Source of the DNA: Vibrio xiamenensis
GTDB taxonomy: Bacteria > Pseudomonadota > Gammaproteobacteria > Enterobacterales > Vibrionaceae
Direction of reading: 5' to 3'
NCBI RefSeq assembly: GCF_900100015.1
Contig: NZ_FNDD01000034.1
Coordinates: 1 to 62,340, forward strand
Length of the DNA: 62,340 nucleotides
Position numbers and translations under genes: made by a program
Notes under the pieces: generated by a model
Seen by the model: only the letters and a program-made list of their open reading frames with translations
The model's database searches: none
What the model was told of the DNA's origin: nothing
Shown here: in pieces, positions 28,193-36,068 of the stretch
Layout of the letters: every line of letters begins with the position of its first letter
Numbering within the stretch: position 1 is the stretch's first letter

Positions 28193-28218
28193 AAAAGCCG
28201 CATTGAATGCGGCTTTTT
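28191..28218 (+). terminator. terminator after the MscS-family gene
   Basis: The stem AAAAAAGCCGCAT / ATGCGGCTTTTT with a 3-base loop overlaps the stop codon region of the channel gene. Its A run also suits the opposite strand, where the DUF1145 gene ends 24 bp away. Confidence 0.9.
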
Positions 28219-28241
28219 GAGTTCGCTGGCTGATTTTAGAA

Positions 28242-28508
28242 TTAGCTCATGTGTTTGCGGCGAATATCCAGCAGCGCAAAAATGCCAAACACTAAAATCG
28301 ACCATTTTTCCCAGCGGCTCATGGTGATTTTGTCACCGAACGCGCCAATAAAAATCAGAGCTTGTAAACCGTGCATAATAAATAAAAATGCGGTCATGAT
28401 GTACAGCGCAATTGCGGCTTTTCCGGGAAACGGCATCACAATGTTAATGATCAGCACCAGCCACACAAATGCGATGGCGGCTTTAGCGAGGATTAACAAC
28501 CCTTTCAT
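28242..28508 (-). CDS. DUF1145 family membrane protein (YhhL-like)
   Basis: This 88-aa protein has three hydrophobic segments (KGLLILAKAAIAFVWLVLIINIVMPFPGKA...). It matches the DUF1145/YhhL family, which follows rsmD in many gammaproteobacteria. Its ATG overlaps the rsmD stop by 4 bp, so the two are translationally coupled. Function unknown. Confidence 0.88.
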   Translation of the reverse strand: MKGLLILAKAAIAFVWLVLIINIVMPFPGKAAIALYIMTAFLFIMHGLQALIFIGAFGDKITMSRWEKWSILVFGIFALLDIRRKHMS

Positions 28509-29104
28509 GAACTTGTCCTTGCATATAAACGATAGCTGACTTGGCCAGCATTCTTCTCTCGATGAAGGTGCCAGTTTTGCGGAATCGCCTCTAAAGTCAA
28601 TTCCTTTTCTGTTTCAATATAAATCAGCGCGTTGTCTGCCAACCAGCCATGTTGCTCAAGTAAGGTTAACGTATCTGGAAGCAAGCCTTTGCGAAATGGC
28701 GGGTCGATAAAGACCACATCGTATTGGCTGCCCGGTTTTTGCAAAAACTGCAGAGCGTCAGTGTGGAGCACTTCTAGATTGGTCGCATTGAGCGCTTGGC
28801 TATTTTTTTCCAGCACTTTAAATGCCGCCGGGTTGAGCTCTAAAAGTGTGACTTTTTGCGCTTGGCGTGATGCAGCTTCAAAGCCTAAACCGCCAGAGCC
28901 GGCAAAAACATCCAAACACTTGGCGCCTGGTATATCTTGAGCAAGCCAGTTAAACAGCGTCTCTTTGACTCTATCTGTGGTGGGGCGTAGCCCTTCGGCA
29001 TCGTGAACCGGAAGTTTTCTTCCGCGCCATAAGCCGCTAATAATGCGAATAAAGCCACTTGAAGCACGTTTTTGTGAGGCTTTTTGCTGTGGACGTCTTA
29101 CCAT
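28505..29104 (-). CDS. rsmD: 16S rRNA guanine-966 N2-methyltransferase
   Basis: The 199-aa SAM-dependent enzyme has SGLWRGRKLPV, RPTTDRVKETLFNWL, the SAM-binding CLDVFAGSGGLGFEAASR and the catalytic DPPF (VFIDPPFRKG). It methylates G966 of 16S rRNA in the assembled 30S subunit. It is divergent from ftsY, the conserved gene order. Confidence 0.96.
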   Translation of the reverse strand: MVRRPQQKASQKRASSGFIRIISGLWRGRKLPVHDAEGLRPTTDRVKETLFNWLAQDIPGAKCLDVFAGSGGLGFEAASRQAQKVTLLELNPAAFKVLEKNSQALNATNLEVLHTDALQFLQKPGSQYDVVFIDPPFRKGLLPDTLTLLEQHGWLADNALIYIETEKELTLEAIPQNWHLHREKNAGQVSYRLYARTSS

Positions 29105-29111
29105 AGATTTT

Positions 29112-29139
29112 TTGACCGCAAATTAAGTGATACTATAAT
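29112..29139 (+). promoter_or_regulatory. sigma-70 promoter upstream of ftsY
   Basis: TTGACC at 29112-29117 and a perfect TATAAT at 29134-29139 are separated by 16 bp. Transcription would start near 29146, leaving a leader of about 250 bases before ftsY. That leader contains only a doubtful 61-codon frame. Confidence 0.7.
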
Positions 29140-29397
29140 CCGTTGCCCAGGTGATAACACAGTCTGTGTTCCCTGAGGACAGTTCAGATATGGATTGGTG
29201 ACAGAGTGTAACGCTAACGGCTTGGGGATGCATCTTTCGCATGTTATTCGACGAATACATATGGCAGACGAGCAAATAACCGAGCCCACTTTACAAAAAA
29301 CTTTTCATGACTTTGTCATTCCTCTTTTCACGAACAGGGATAATCCCTTGGAAAAGAGCCAGAAAGCATTAATTCAGTAGATCTAGGATATTCCCTG

Positions 29398-30606
29398 ATG
29401 ACGGAAAAAAAGAAGCGCGGTTTACTTTCCTGGCTTGGTTTTGGCGAGGAAGAGCAAGCCAAGTCCGCTGCCGAAGAGCAAGAAGAATTACAATCAGAAG
29501 TTGTTGGTGATGAAGCGCAGCCTGAGCCAGCAGAAGAAACAACACAGCAATCATCGCTCGCAGAACCACAGCCAGCCGACGAAACTGTTCTAGCAGAAGC
29601 AGAAGCAGAAGCAGAAGCAGAAGCAGAAGCAGAAGCAGAAGAGTTGCCACAAGCGTCGCGAGTGCAAGAGCAAGAGAAACCGACCGAAAGCTTTTTCGCC
29701 CGTTTGAAGCGCAGCCTTGCGCGTACCAAAGCCAATATTGGTGCCGGTTTCTTTGGTTTGTTCAAAGGCAAAAAAATCAATGATGACCTGTTTGAAGAGT
29801 TAGAAGAGCAGCTGCTCATTGCGGATGTCGGTATGGACACCACAATGAAGATCATTGAAAACTTAACCGAGAAAGCGTCGCATCAAGAGTTAAAAGACGG
29901 TGAAGCGCTTTACGGTCTGTTAAAAGACGAGATGGCCGACATCTTAAAACAAGTGGAACAGCCACTTGAAGTCGACACCAGTAAAACGCCGTATGTGATT
30001 TTGATGGTTGGTGTTAACGGTGTGGGTAAAACCACCACGATTGGTAAATTGGCCAAGCAGTTCCAGTCACAAGGTAAGAAAGTGATTTTGGCGGCGGGCG
30101 ATACGTTCCGCGCGGCAGCGGTAGAGCAGCTGCAAGTGTGGGGCGAACGCAATAACGTGCCGGTTATCGCTCAGCACACTGGTGCTGATAGTGCTTCGGT
30201 TATCTACGATGCGATTGAAGCGGCGAAAGCGCGCGGCGTTGATGTGGTGATCGCTGATACTGCCGGTCGTTTGCAAAACAAGAGCAATTTAATGGAAGAA
30301 CTGCGCAAAATCGTTCGCGTGATGAAAAAGATCGACGATTCTGCGCCGCATGAAATTATGTTGACGCTTGATGCCGGAACCGGACAAAACGCCATTAGCC
30401 AAGCCAAACTGTTTAGCGATGTTGCGCCAATAACAGGTATCACATTGACCAAACTCGATGGTACTGCGAAAGGTGGGGTGATTTTTGCCATTGCTGACCA
30501 GTTCCAGATTCCAATTCGTTTTATTGGTGTTGGTGAAGGCATCAACGATTTGCGTCCATTTGAAACGCAAGAATTTATTGAAGCGCTATTTAGCCGAGAA
30601 GACTAA
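29398..30606 (+). CDS. ftsY: signal recognition particle receptor FtsY
   Basis: This 402-aa GTPase docks SRP-ribosome complexes at the membrane. The acidic N-terminal A domain (1-100) includes an (Ala-Glu)8 run from a DNA hexanucleotide repeat; the N domain follows (FFARLKRSLARTKANIG...). The G domain shows GVNGVGKTTTIGKLA, DTFRAAAVEQLQ, DTAGRLQNK and TKLDGTAKGG. It begins the ftsY-ftsE-ftsX-rpoH cluster. Confidence 0.97.
   Translation: MTEKKKRGLLSWLGFGEEEQAKSAAEEQEELQSEVVGDEAQPEPAEETTQQSSLAEPQPADETVLAEAEAEAEAEAEAEAEELPQASRVQEQEKPTESFFARLKRSLARTKANIGAGFFGLFKGKKINDDLFEELEEQLLIADVGMDTTMKIIENLTEKASHQELKDGEALYGLLKDEMADILKQVEQPLEVDTSKTPYVILMVGVNGVGKTTTIGKLAKQFQSQGKKVILAAGDTFRAAAVEQLQVWGERNNVPVIAQHTGADSASVIYDAIEAAKARGVDVVIADTAGRLQNKSNLMEELRKIVRVMKKIDDSAPHEIMLTLDAGTGQNAISQAKLFSDVAPITGITLTKLDGTAKGGVIFAIADQFQIPIRFIGVGEGINDLRPFETQEFIEALFSRED
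29593..29640 (+). repeat. hexanucleotide microsatellite (GCAGAA)8 in ftsY
   Basis: Eight perfect units of GCAGAA encode Ala-Glu repeats in the acidic domain of FtsY. Units of six bases keep the reading frame, so slippage would change the length of the acidic linker without breaking the gene. Confidence 0.95.
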
Positions 30607-30610
30607 TAAA

Positions 30611-30630
30611 CAGGGGCTTCGGCCCCTTTA
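30611..30630 (+). terminator. UUCG hairpin between ftsY and ftsE
   Basis: AGGGGC-TTCG-GCCCCT is a very stable tetraloop hairpin followed by only TTAAA. With so few Ts it is probably a weak attenuator or mRNA-stabilising element rather than a full terminator, which would let ftsE and ftsX be made at lower levels. Confidence 0.6.
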
Positions 30631-30657
30631 AACCAGCTCATAGAAGAGGATTGATGG

Positions 30658-31332
30658 GTGATAAAGTTTCAGCAAGTCAGTAAGGCTTACCGAGGTGGAC
30701 GTCAGGCTCTACAAAAAGTCGATTTTCATCTTCGCAGTGGCGAAATGGTATTTTTGGGTGGCCATTCTGGTGCGGGAAAAAGCACATTACTAAAACTTAT
30801 CTGCGCAATAGAGCGTCCAACCGATGGCAAAATCAGCTTTAATGATCACGACATCACTCGAATCCCAACCAAAGACATTCCTTTTCTACGCCGTAATATC
30901 GGCATTGTGTTCCAAGATCATCGTTTGTTGATGGATCGCAGCGTTTACGAAAACGTCGCGCTGCCCATGCGGATTGAATCTTTTTCTGAAGAAGAGATTA
31001 AACGCCGTGTCAGTGCTGCGCTGGATAAGACCGGGCTTTTGGATAAAGCGCGCTGTTTGCCAAGCCAGCTCTCTGGTGGTGAACAGCAACGTGTCGGTAT
31101 TGCGCGCGCTGTCGTGAATCGTCCAACCTTACTACTGGCTGATGAGCCAACTGGTAACCTTGACCCTGAACTGTCTAATTTAGTGTTGAAATTGTTTGAA
31201 GAATTTAATCGCGCTGGTGTGAGCATCATTTTGGCGACCCACGATATTGAGCTGGTTAACACGCGTCCGCAATATCGTCATCTTGAATTGAACCAAGGTT
31301 TTTTAAGTGAGGTTCAAGACTATGGCCGTTAA
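30658..31332 (+). CDS. ftsE: cell-division ABC ATPase FtsE
   Basis: The 224-aa ATPase has Walker A GGHSGAGKSTLLKL, signature LSGGEQQRVGIARA, Walker B LLLADEPTGNLD and the switch ATHD. With FtsX it transduces septal signals to activate peptidoglycan hydrolases through EnvC. The start is GTG with AGAGGA upstream; a nearby ATG at 30654 is out of frame. It overlaps ftsX by 11 bp. Confidence 0.97.
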   Translation: MIKFQQVSKAYRGGRQALQKVDFHLRSGEMVFLGGHSGAGKSTLLKLICAIERPTDGKISFNDHDITRIPTKDIPFLRRNIGIVFQDHRLLMDRSVYENVALPMRIESFSEEEIKRRVSAALDKTGLLDKARCLPSQLSGGEQQRVGIARAVVNRPTLLLADEPTGNLDPELSNLVLKLFEEFNRAGVSIILATHDIELVNTRPQYRHLELNQGFLSEVQDYGR

Positions 31333-32314
31333 TGCTAATACGCGCAATAAAGTGAAAACCAAAAAGAAAACCAAGCCTCAAGCGGCATCGACGCGAGTAA
31401 AAAAGAACGACGGCTTTTTTACGGTGCACTACAAGCAAGCCAAAGCGTCGTTTAAAGCTTTATGGTCACGTCCGCTGGGTAATTTACTGACTTTAGCCGT
31501 GATTTCGATGGCGCTCGCGCTGCCTGCATGTTTGTACCTGATGGGCAAAAACGTCGCGGCGGTATCGGATGATGTCACCGGACCTTCGCAAATTAGCGCT
31601 TATATCGCAGAGCGCACCCCAGAAGCGAAAATCATGGTGCTTAAAGATGAACTCGAAGCCAACCAAGAGATTAAAGCGGTGCAGTATATCTCGTCACAGC
31701 AAGGACTGGCTGAGCTAAGCGAATATTCTGGTTTTGATCAGGCGATTTCGTTGCTCGATAACTATGCGTTGCCGCCGGTGCTGATTATTACTCCCGCGTC
31801 TGATGATAAACATTCAGTGCAGTCTCTGGCGCGTCAGCTGCGAGAGAACAATGTCATCACAGATGTGCGTATGGACGAAGATTGGATGACGCGCCTTGAT
31901 GCGATTCGTACTTTGGTTAGCACTATCGTGACGATTCTTTCGCTATTGATGTTGTGTTCGGTGTTCTTGATTGTCGGTAATACGTTGAGATTTAACGTTT
32001 TAGCCGATAAAGAAGCGATTCAAACCATGAAGCTGATTGGCGCGACCGATGCGTATATTTTGCGTCCTTATCTGTATTCCGGCATGTGGTTTGGGTTACT
32101 TGGCGCGTTAGCAGCGTGGATCTTCACTGCGATTGTTACCGTTCTGCTCAACAGCAGTGTTGAGTCGCTGGCCGCTCTTTACGATAGCCAATTCCGTCTC
32201 ATCGGCCTTGGTTGGGATGAAACTCTGCTGCTGTTAATGCTTGGCACCTTCATCGGTTGCTTGGCGGCTAAGGTCTCAGCTCAGCGACATTTAAAAGAAA
32301 TTGAACCTGTTTAA
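31322..32314 (+). CDS. ftsX: cell-division membrane protein FtsX
   Basis: The 330-aa protein has a Lys-rich cytoplasmic N-terminus, four membrane segments (about 54-75, 205-230, 255-280, 300-320) and a large periplasmic loop between the first two, the FtsX topology. ATG 31322 (MAVNANTR) lies inside the end of ftsE. It forms the FtsEX complex that controls septal cell-wall hydrolysis. Confidence 0.96.
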   Translation: MAVNANTRNKVKTKKKTKPQAASTRVKKNDGFFTVHYKQAKASFKALWSRPLGNLLTLAVISMALALPACLYLMGKNVAAVSDDVTGPSQISAYIAERTPEAKIMVLKDELEANQEIKAVQYISSQQGLAELSEYSGFDQAISLLDNYALPPVLIITPASDDKHSVQSLARQLRENNVITDVRMDEDWMTRLDAIRTLVSTIVTILSLLMLCSVFLIVGNTLRFNVLADKEAIQTMKLIGATDAYILRPYLYSGMWFGLLGALAAWIFTAIVTVLLNSSVESLAALYDSQFRLIGLGWDETLLLLMLGTFIGCLAAKVSAQRHLKEIEPV

Positions 32315-32386
32315 TGGCTCAATGTCATACTATTGAAAATCGTAACTGCTACCGTATACTTTGGTAGGTTGTATTGCGGTGGCAGC

Positions 32387-32395
32387 TGTGGATAA
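32387..32395 (-). promoter_or_regulatory. DnaA box upstream of rpoH
   Basis: TGTGGATAA is the exact reverse complement of the consensus TTATCCACA and lies about 90 bp before the rpoH start. In E. coli, DnaA boxes in the rpoH promoter region let DnaA repress some rpoH promoters. Confidence 0.65.
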
Positions 32396-32483
32396 TGGCT
32401 GCCTTGCTTGCAACTTGTTCATTTTGAGTTCAAGATGGATCAGTTATAAAAAGTACTCCATATCAAATTTGATGAGGAATTGA

Positions 32484-33344
32484 ATGACTAACCAAGCGTA
32501 TCCAATGGCCGTAGTAACACAAGATAGCCTAGACAGCTATATTCGCTCAGTAAACAGCTACGCAATGCTGACTGCTGAAGAAGAACGTGAACTGGCGGAG
32601 AGACTGTACTACGACGGCGAAATCGAGGCCGCGAAAGGCTTGATCCTATCGCACCTGCGTTTTGTTGTGCATGTCGCTCGTGGCTATTCTGGTTATGGTC
32701 TTCCTATGGCCGACCTAGTTCAAGAAGGCAACATTGGTCTAATGAAAGCGGTAAAACGTTTCAACCCGGAAGTGGGTGTGCGTTTGGTTTCTTTTGCTGT
32801 GCATTGGATCAAAGCCGAAATTCATGAATATGTATTGCGCAACTGGCGTATCGTTAAGATTGCGACCACCAAAGCGCAGCGTAAATTGTTCTTCAACTTG
32901 CGTAAGTCGAAAAAACGTCTCGGCTGGTTTAACAACGGTGAAATCGAAACTGTTGCACGTGAGTTAGGCGTTGAGCCTTCAGAAGTGCGTGAGATGGAAT
33001 CCCGTCTTGCTGCACAAGATGCCGCATTTGATATGTCGAGCAGTGATGATGAAGATTCAAGCCCGTCTTATTCAGCACCAATGCTGTACTTGCAAGATAA
33101 AGCCTCAGATGTGGCGGAGAATCTTGAAGCGCAGAACTGGGAAGAGCACACTAATAATCGCTTGAACTTAGCTTTGTCGAGCCTAGATGACCGTAGTCAG
33201 CATATTGTGCGTTCTCGTTGGTTGGATGATCAGAAGTCCACCTTGCAAGATTTGGCGGAAACATACGGTGTCTCCGCAGAACGTATTCGTCAGCTTGAAA
33301 AGAATGCGATGAAGAAATTGAAATTGGCGGTTGGCGAATTCTAA
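32484..33344 (+). CDS. rpoH: heat-shock sigma factor sigma-32
   Basis: This 286-aa sigma factor has region 2 (DLVQEGNIGLMKAVKRFNPEVGVRLVSFAVHWIKAEIHEYVLRNWRIVK), the RpoH-specific box QRKLFFNLR and region 4 helix-turn-helix (TLQDLAETYGVSAERIRQLEKNAMKKLK). GAGGAATTG precedes the ATG. In relatives, rpoH translation is temperature-controlled by mRNA structure around the start; I did not fold it. It ends the ftsYEX-rpoH cluster. Confidence 0.97.
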   Translation: MTNQAYPMAVVTQDSLDSYIRSVNSYAMLTAEEERELAERLYYDGEIEAAKGLILSHLRFVVHVARGYSGYGLPMADLVQEGNIGLMKAVKRFNPEVGVRLVSFAVHWIKAEIHEYVLRNWRIVKIATTKAQRKLFFNLRKSKKRLGWFNNGEIETVARELGVEPSEVREMESRLAAQDAAFDMSSSDDEDSSPSYSAPMLYLQDKASDVAENLEAQNWEEHTNNRLNLALSSLDDRSQHIVRSRWLDDQKSTLQDLAETYGVSAERIRQLEKNAMKKLKLAVGEF

Positions 33345-33368
33345 TCGATTTGCCCCTCGATCCAATGA

Positions 33369-33402
33369 CAAAAAACCGAGATCTGATGATCTCGGTTTTT
33401 TT
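33369..33402 (+). terminator. rpoH terminator
   Basis: The stem ACCGAGATC / GATCTCGGT with a TGAT loop is flanked by A and T runs. Confidence 0.92.
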
Positions 33403-33443
33403 ATATTTGCGCAAAAATGGTGATCAAACATGGTGCAGCGTCC

Positions 33444-33660
33444 TGTGTATAACTCTGTGACAAATTTCTTTGCTAGCTGTCAGAAAGCGGGGTGAATAAA
33501 GGGATTATGGCGTTATTTGTCATGGGGATAGTTTTTAATTTACACACATATAAATCAGGATCAACACTACATCTTGTGGATCTTCTTTTTCATAACCACT
33601 TTATCAACGTAATCCACAGCTTTATCCACAAACGATGGAAAAGTAACCTGTGGTGGATAA
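33444..33660. promoter_or_regulatory. cluster of DnaA-box-like sites between rpoH and glpE
   Basis: Sites matching TTATCCACA or TTWTNCACA: TGTGTATAA at 33444-33452 (minus orientation, consensus class), TGTGGATCT at 33575-33583 (minus, two mismatches), TAATCCACA at 33610-33618 (one mismatch), TTATCCACA at 33622-33630 (perfect) and GGTGGATAA at 33652-33660 (minus, one mismatch). Four of the five lie within 86 bp. This could be a DnaA-titrating or DnaA-recharging element, or simply a DnaA-regulated promoter of glpEG. Confidence 0.5.
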
Positions 33661-33741
33661 CCTGAAGGTGGCGCTTTACACGTCGCCCTTGGGATAGGTT
33701 ACAATGCCAACATGAATGACAACGATAAAGAGAAAGTAAAT

Positions 33742-34065
33742 ATGGAGCAGTTCAAGCACATTGATGTTAATGCCGCTCAGGCGCTATTGGAGCAAGGTGA
33801 AGCACGTTTGGTGGACATTCGTGACCCACAAGCTTTTGCGCTAGCACATGCACAGTCTGCCTTTCATCTCACTAACGACACCATGGTGAGCTTTATGAAT
33901 GAAGTAGAATTCGAGCAACCGGTCTTAGTGATGTGTTATCACGGGATCAGTAGTCAAGGTGCCGCTCAATACCTTGTTAACCAAGGATTTGAGCAAGTGT
34001 ACAGTGTCGATGGCGGCTTTGAGGCCTGGCACCGTGCCAACTTGCCTGTCGAAACCAACCAGTAG
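33742..34065 (+). CDS. glpE: thiosulfate sulfurtransferase GlpE
   Basis: This single-domain rhodanese of 107 aa has the active loop CYHGISSQG (Cys nucleophile) and the N-terminal MEQFKHIDVNAAQALL. The start at 33742 fits the usual length; an in-frame ATG at 33712 would add ten polar residues. It transfers sulfane sulfur to cyanide or thioredoxin in vitro. It lies 8 bp before glpG. Confidence 0.93.
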   Translation: MEQFKHIDVNAAQALLEQGEARLVDIRDPQAFALAHAQSAFHLTNDTMVSFMNEVEFEQPVLVMCYHGISSQGAAQYLVNQGFEQVYSVDGGFEAWHRANLPVETNQ

Positions 34066-34073
34066 AGAGAATT

Positions 34074-34907
34074 ATGATTAGACTGATCGCCCTAAATAAC
34101 CCGCGAATGGCACAAGCTTTTATCGACTATATGGCCTCGCGCCAAATAGATATTCAGATGATGGCGGAGGGGAGTGGTCAGTTTTCATTATGGCTTAAGG
34201 ATGGGCAGCATCAGGTCGAGGTGGAAGCGGAGCTCAAACACTTTCTCAACGACCCAACCGCTGCGCGTTATCAGGCTGCATCATGGAGTGTGGCCGACAG
34301 TCGTAAAAGCTCATTTCGCTATCATTCACCCAGTTTGCTAGCCATGGTAAAAGCCAAAGCCGGGCCGTTCACTATCGCAGTTATGCTCGTGTGTGGTGTG
34401 ATTTTCGCTCTGGCTCAACTTGGCTCTGGAAATGCTATCTTCAATGCGCTGCATTTTCCTGCTTTTGCTGAGCAGAAATGGCAGCTATGGCGCTGGGTAA
34501 CACATGCGTTTCTGCATTTTTCGGTAATGCATATTGTGTTTAACTTGCTGTGGTGGTGGCAGTTTGGCGGCGATGTTGAGAAAAAAATCGGTTCAGCGAC
34601 ACTCATTAAGATCTTTTTAGTTTCTGCGGCGCTATCTGGTGCGGGTCAGTACTGGGTTGAAGGTGCAAACTTTGGTGGTTTGTCTGGTGTAGTTTACGGC
34701 TTAGTCGGCTACTCATGGATGCTCAGTGTTCGAGCGCCAAATCTTGGCGTCATGATGCCTAAAACGCTGATCGGCTTTATGTTGGTGTGGCTAGCGCTGG
34801 GCTTTTTCCAGCCGTTTATGGCGATTGCCAATACGGCCCACTTAGTTGGTTTAGTCGCAGGTGTGGTACTTGGCCTAGTTGATGCCGAGCGCTGGAAAAG
34901 CGCTTGA
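34074..34907 (+). CDS. glpG: rhomboid intramembrane serine protease GlpG
   Basis: The 277-aa protein has the cytoplasmic N-terminal domain (1-90) and a six-helix rhomboid core. The catalytic Ser is in GLSGVVYGLVG, the catalytic His in ANTAHLVGLVAG, and HIVFNLLWWWQFG carries the oxyanion His/Asn. It cleaves membrane proteins within the bilayer. It is co-transcribed with glpE. Confidence 0.96.
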   Translation: MIRLIALNNPRMAQAFIDYMASRQIDIQMMAEGSGQFSLWLKDGQHQVEVEAELKHFLNDPTAARYQAASWSVADSRKSSFRYHSPSLLAMVKAKAGPFTIAVMLVCGVIFALAQLGSGNAIFNALHFPAFAEQKWQLWRWVTHAFLHFSVMHIVFNLLWWWQFGGDVEKKIGSATLIKIFLVSAALSGAGQYWVEGANFGGLSGVVYGLVGYSWMLSVRAPNLGVMMPKTLIGFMLVWLALGFFQPFMAIANTAHLVGLVAGVVLGLVDAERWKSA

Positions 34908-34911
34908 TGAG

Positions 34912-34940
34912 AAAAGGCGGCTTAACGAGCCGCCTTTTTT
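34912..34940. terminator. terminator between glpG and the FliL-like gene
   Basis: The stem AAAGGCGGCT / AGCCGCCTTT with loop TAACG is followed by Ts; an A run on the other side makes it usable from both convergent genes. Confidence 0.9.
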
Positions 34941-34952
34941 CTGCGTGATGGT

Positions 34953-35360
34953 TTATTGGTAGAGATATTTGGTAAACAGCAAATCGGCAATGACGGTTTT
35001 ACCGGTTTCAGGCAGTAAAATGCTGTTTAGGTACTGCACCAAGTTTTTACGCAAGTCTTCGCGACCCGCCAGCGATTTGATGGTGTCTTCACTTTGTTTA
35101 CCTAACATTTCAACCACAGCATCGCGGATCAACGGCTGATGACGTTCAATCAGTGGTAAGTCGGCTTCTCTGGCGACCATAATGTCGATTCGAACTTGAA
35201 TGTAGCCGAGCTGCTTGCCTTTGGTATAGAAGTTGGTGGTTAAATCCGGTTCCAGCGTGAAATACGCTAACTTGTCTTGCCCTTCTTCTGCCGCAAGGGA
35301 AGGAAGTGCGATAAGCGCACTTAATGCGATAATTATTTGGACTATGTAGCGTTTCAGCAT
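34953..35360 (-). CDS. FliL-family periplasmic protein
   Basis: From ATG 35360 the 135-aa product has an N-terminal hydrophobic segment with a plausible cleavage at LPSLAAEEG. The FliL-type domain follows (YFTLEPDLTTNF, GYIQVRIDIMVA, REDLRKNLVQYLNSIL, VIADLLFTKYLYQ). True FliL lies in flagellar operons and stabilises the stator; this copy is isolated between glpG and ubiC, a known Vibrio location, so it is a paralogue with uncertain role. A 41-residue upstream extension lacks family support. Confidence 0.85.
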   Translation of the reverse strand: MLKRYIVQIIIALSALIALPSLAAEEGQDKLAYFTLEPDLTTNFYTKGKQLGYIQVRIDIMVAREADLPLIERHQPLIRDAVVEMLGKQSEDTIKSLAGREDLRKNLVQYLNSILLPETGKTVIADLLFTKYLYQ

Positions 35361-35522
35361 ATTTCTGTCTTGTCTTTTGTTGGTTCGCGATATTCGAATC
35401 ACTTGAGTCTTGTTACAATGGCGCTTCTGACCCTCATCATAATGCACCAACCATTTGATATCGTGGGATAACCAAAGCATCATGCTTTAGTGTAGTGATA
35501 AAGCCAATAATTGAATACTAGT

Positions 35523-36068
35523 ATGAACCAATCAATAACTCATTTTCTTTCTGCATTGCAAAACATTGATTGGCAATCACCTGATAAGTTTAACTTTCCC
35601 TCTGAAATGGCCAAAAAATGGATGCTGGAAAATGGCTCTTTATCACGTTTATTAGCCAAACAGTGCCAACAACTCAGTGTGGAGTTACTCCATAATCAGT
35701 TCATACCAAAGGATGAATTGGCCGAGCATGAGCGAATTTTGTTGAGTGATGAACGCTGTTTACTGCGTAAAGTGGTACTGCACGGTGATGACCGCGCTTG
35801 GGTGTTAGGTCGAACCTTGATTCCAAACTCATCTTTAATCGAGCAAGATGTTGATTTAACTCAGCAAGGTGACATTCCCCTCGGATTAACGGTTTTTAAT
35901 GCTGATAATGTTAGGCGCGATGCGCTGCAGGTTGGATGTGTCGCCACTGAGTACGGTCTATTAATGGCCCGTCGCTCACGATTATGGATGAATCATAAAC
36001 CCATGCTGGTGGCGGAACTGTTTCTGCCCGAAGCCCCGTTTTACTCACAGGAGAACGCTTCACAATGA
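35523..36068 (+). CDS. ubiC: chorismate lyase
   Basis: The 181-aa enzyme turns chorismate into 4-hydroxybenzoate plus pyruvate, the first step of ubiquinone synthesis. Visible features are CLLRKVVLHGDDRAWVLGRTLIP and the C-terminal AELFLPEAPFY with its active-site Glu. I prefer ATG 35523 over an in-frame TTG at 35511. Its end overlaps ubiA by 4 bp (ATGA). Confidence 0.94.
   Translation: MNQSITHFLSALQNIDWQSPDKFNFPSEMAKKWMLENGSLSRLLAKQCQQLSVELLHNQFIPKDELAEHERILLSDERCLLRKVVLHGDDRAWVLGRTLIPNSSLIEQDVDLTQQGDIPLGLTVFNADNVRRDALQVGCVATEYGLLMARRSRLWMNHKPMLVAELFLPEAPFYSQENASQ

Noticed and set aside
29195..29380. 61-codon frame in the ftsY leader
   Set aside because: No ribosome binding site or recognisable product; a long ftsY leader is a simpler reading.
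29328..29855. 175-codon and other long frames on the minus strand opposite ftsY
   Set aside because: Low-complexity Ser/Ala or poly-Leu products created by the hexanucleotide repeat; they are antisense to a clearly real gene.
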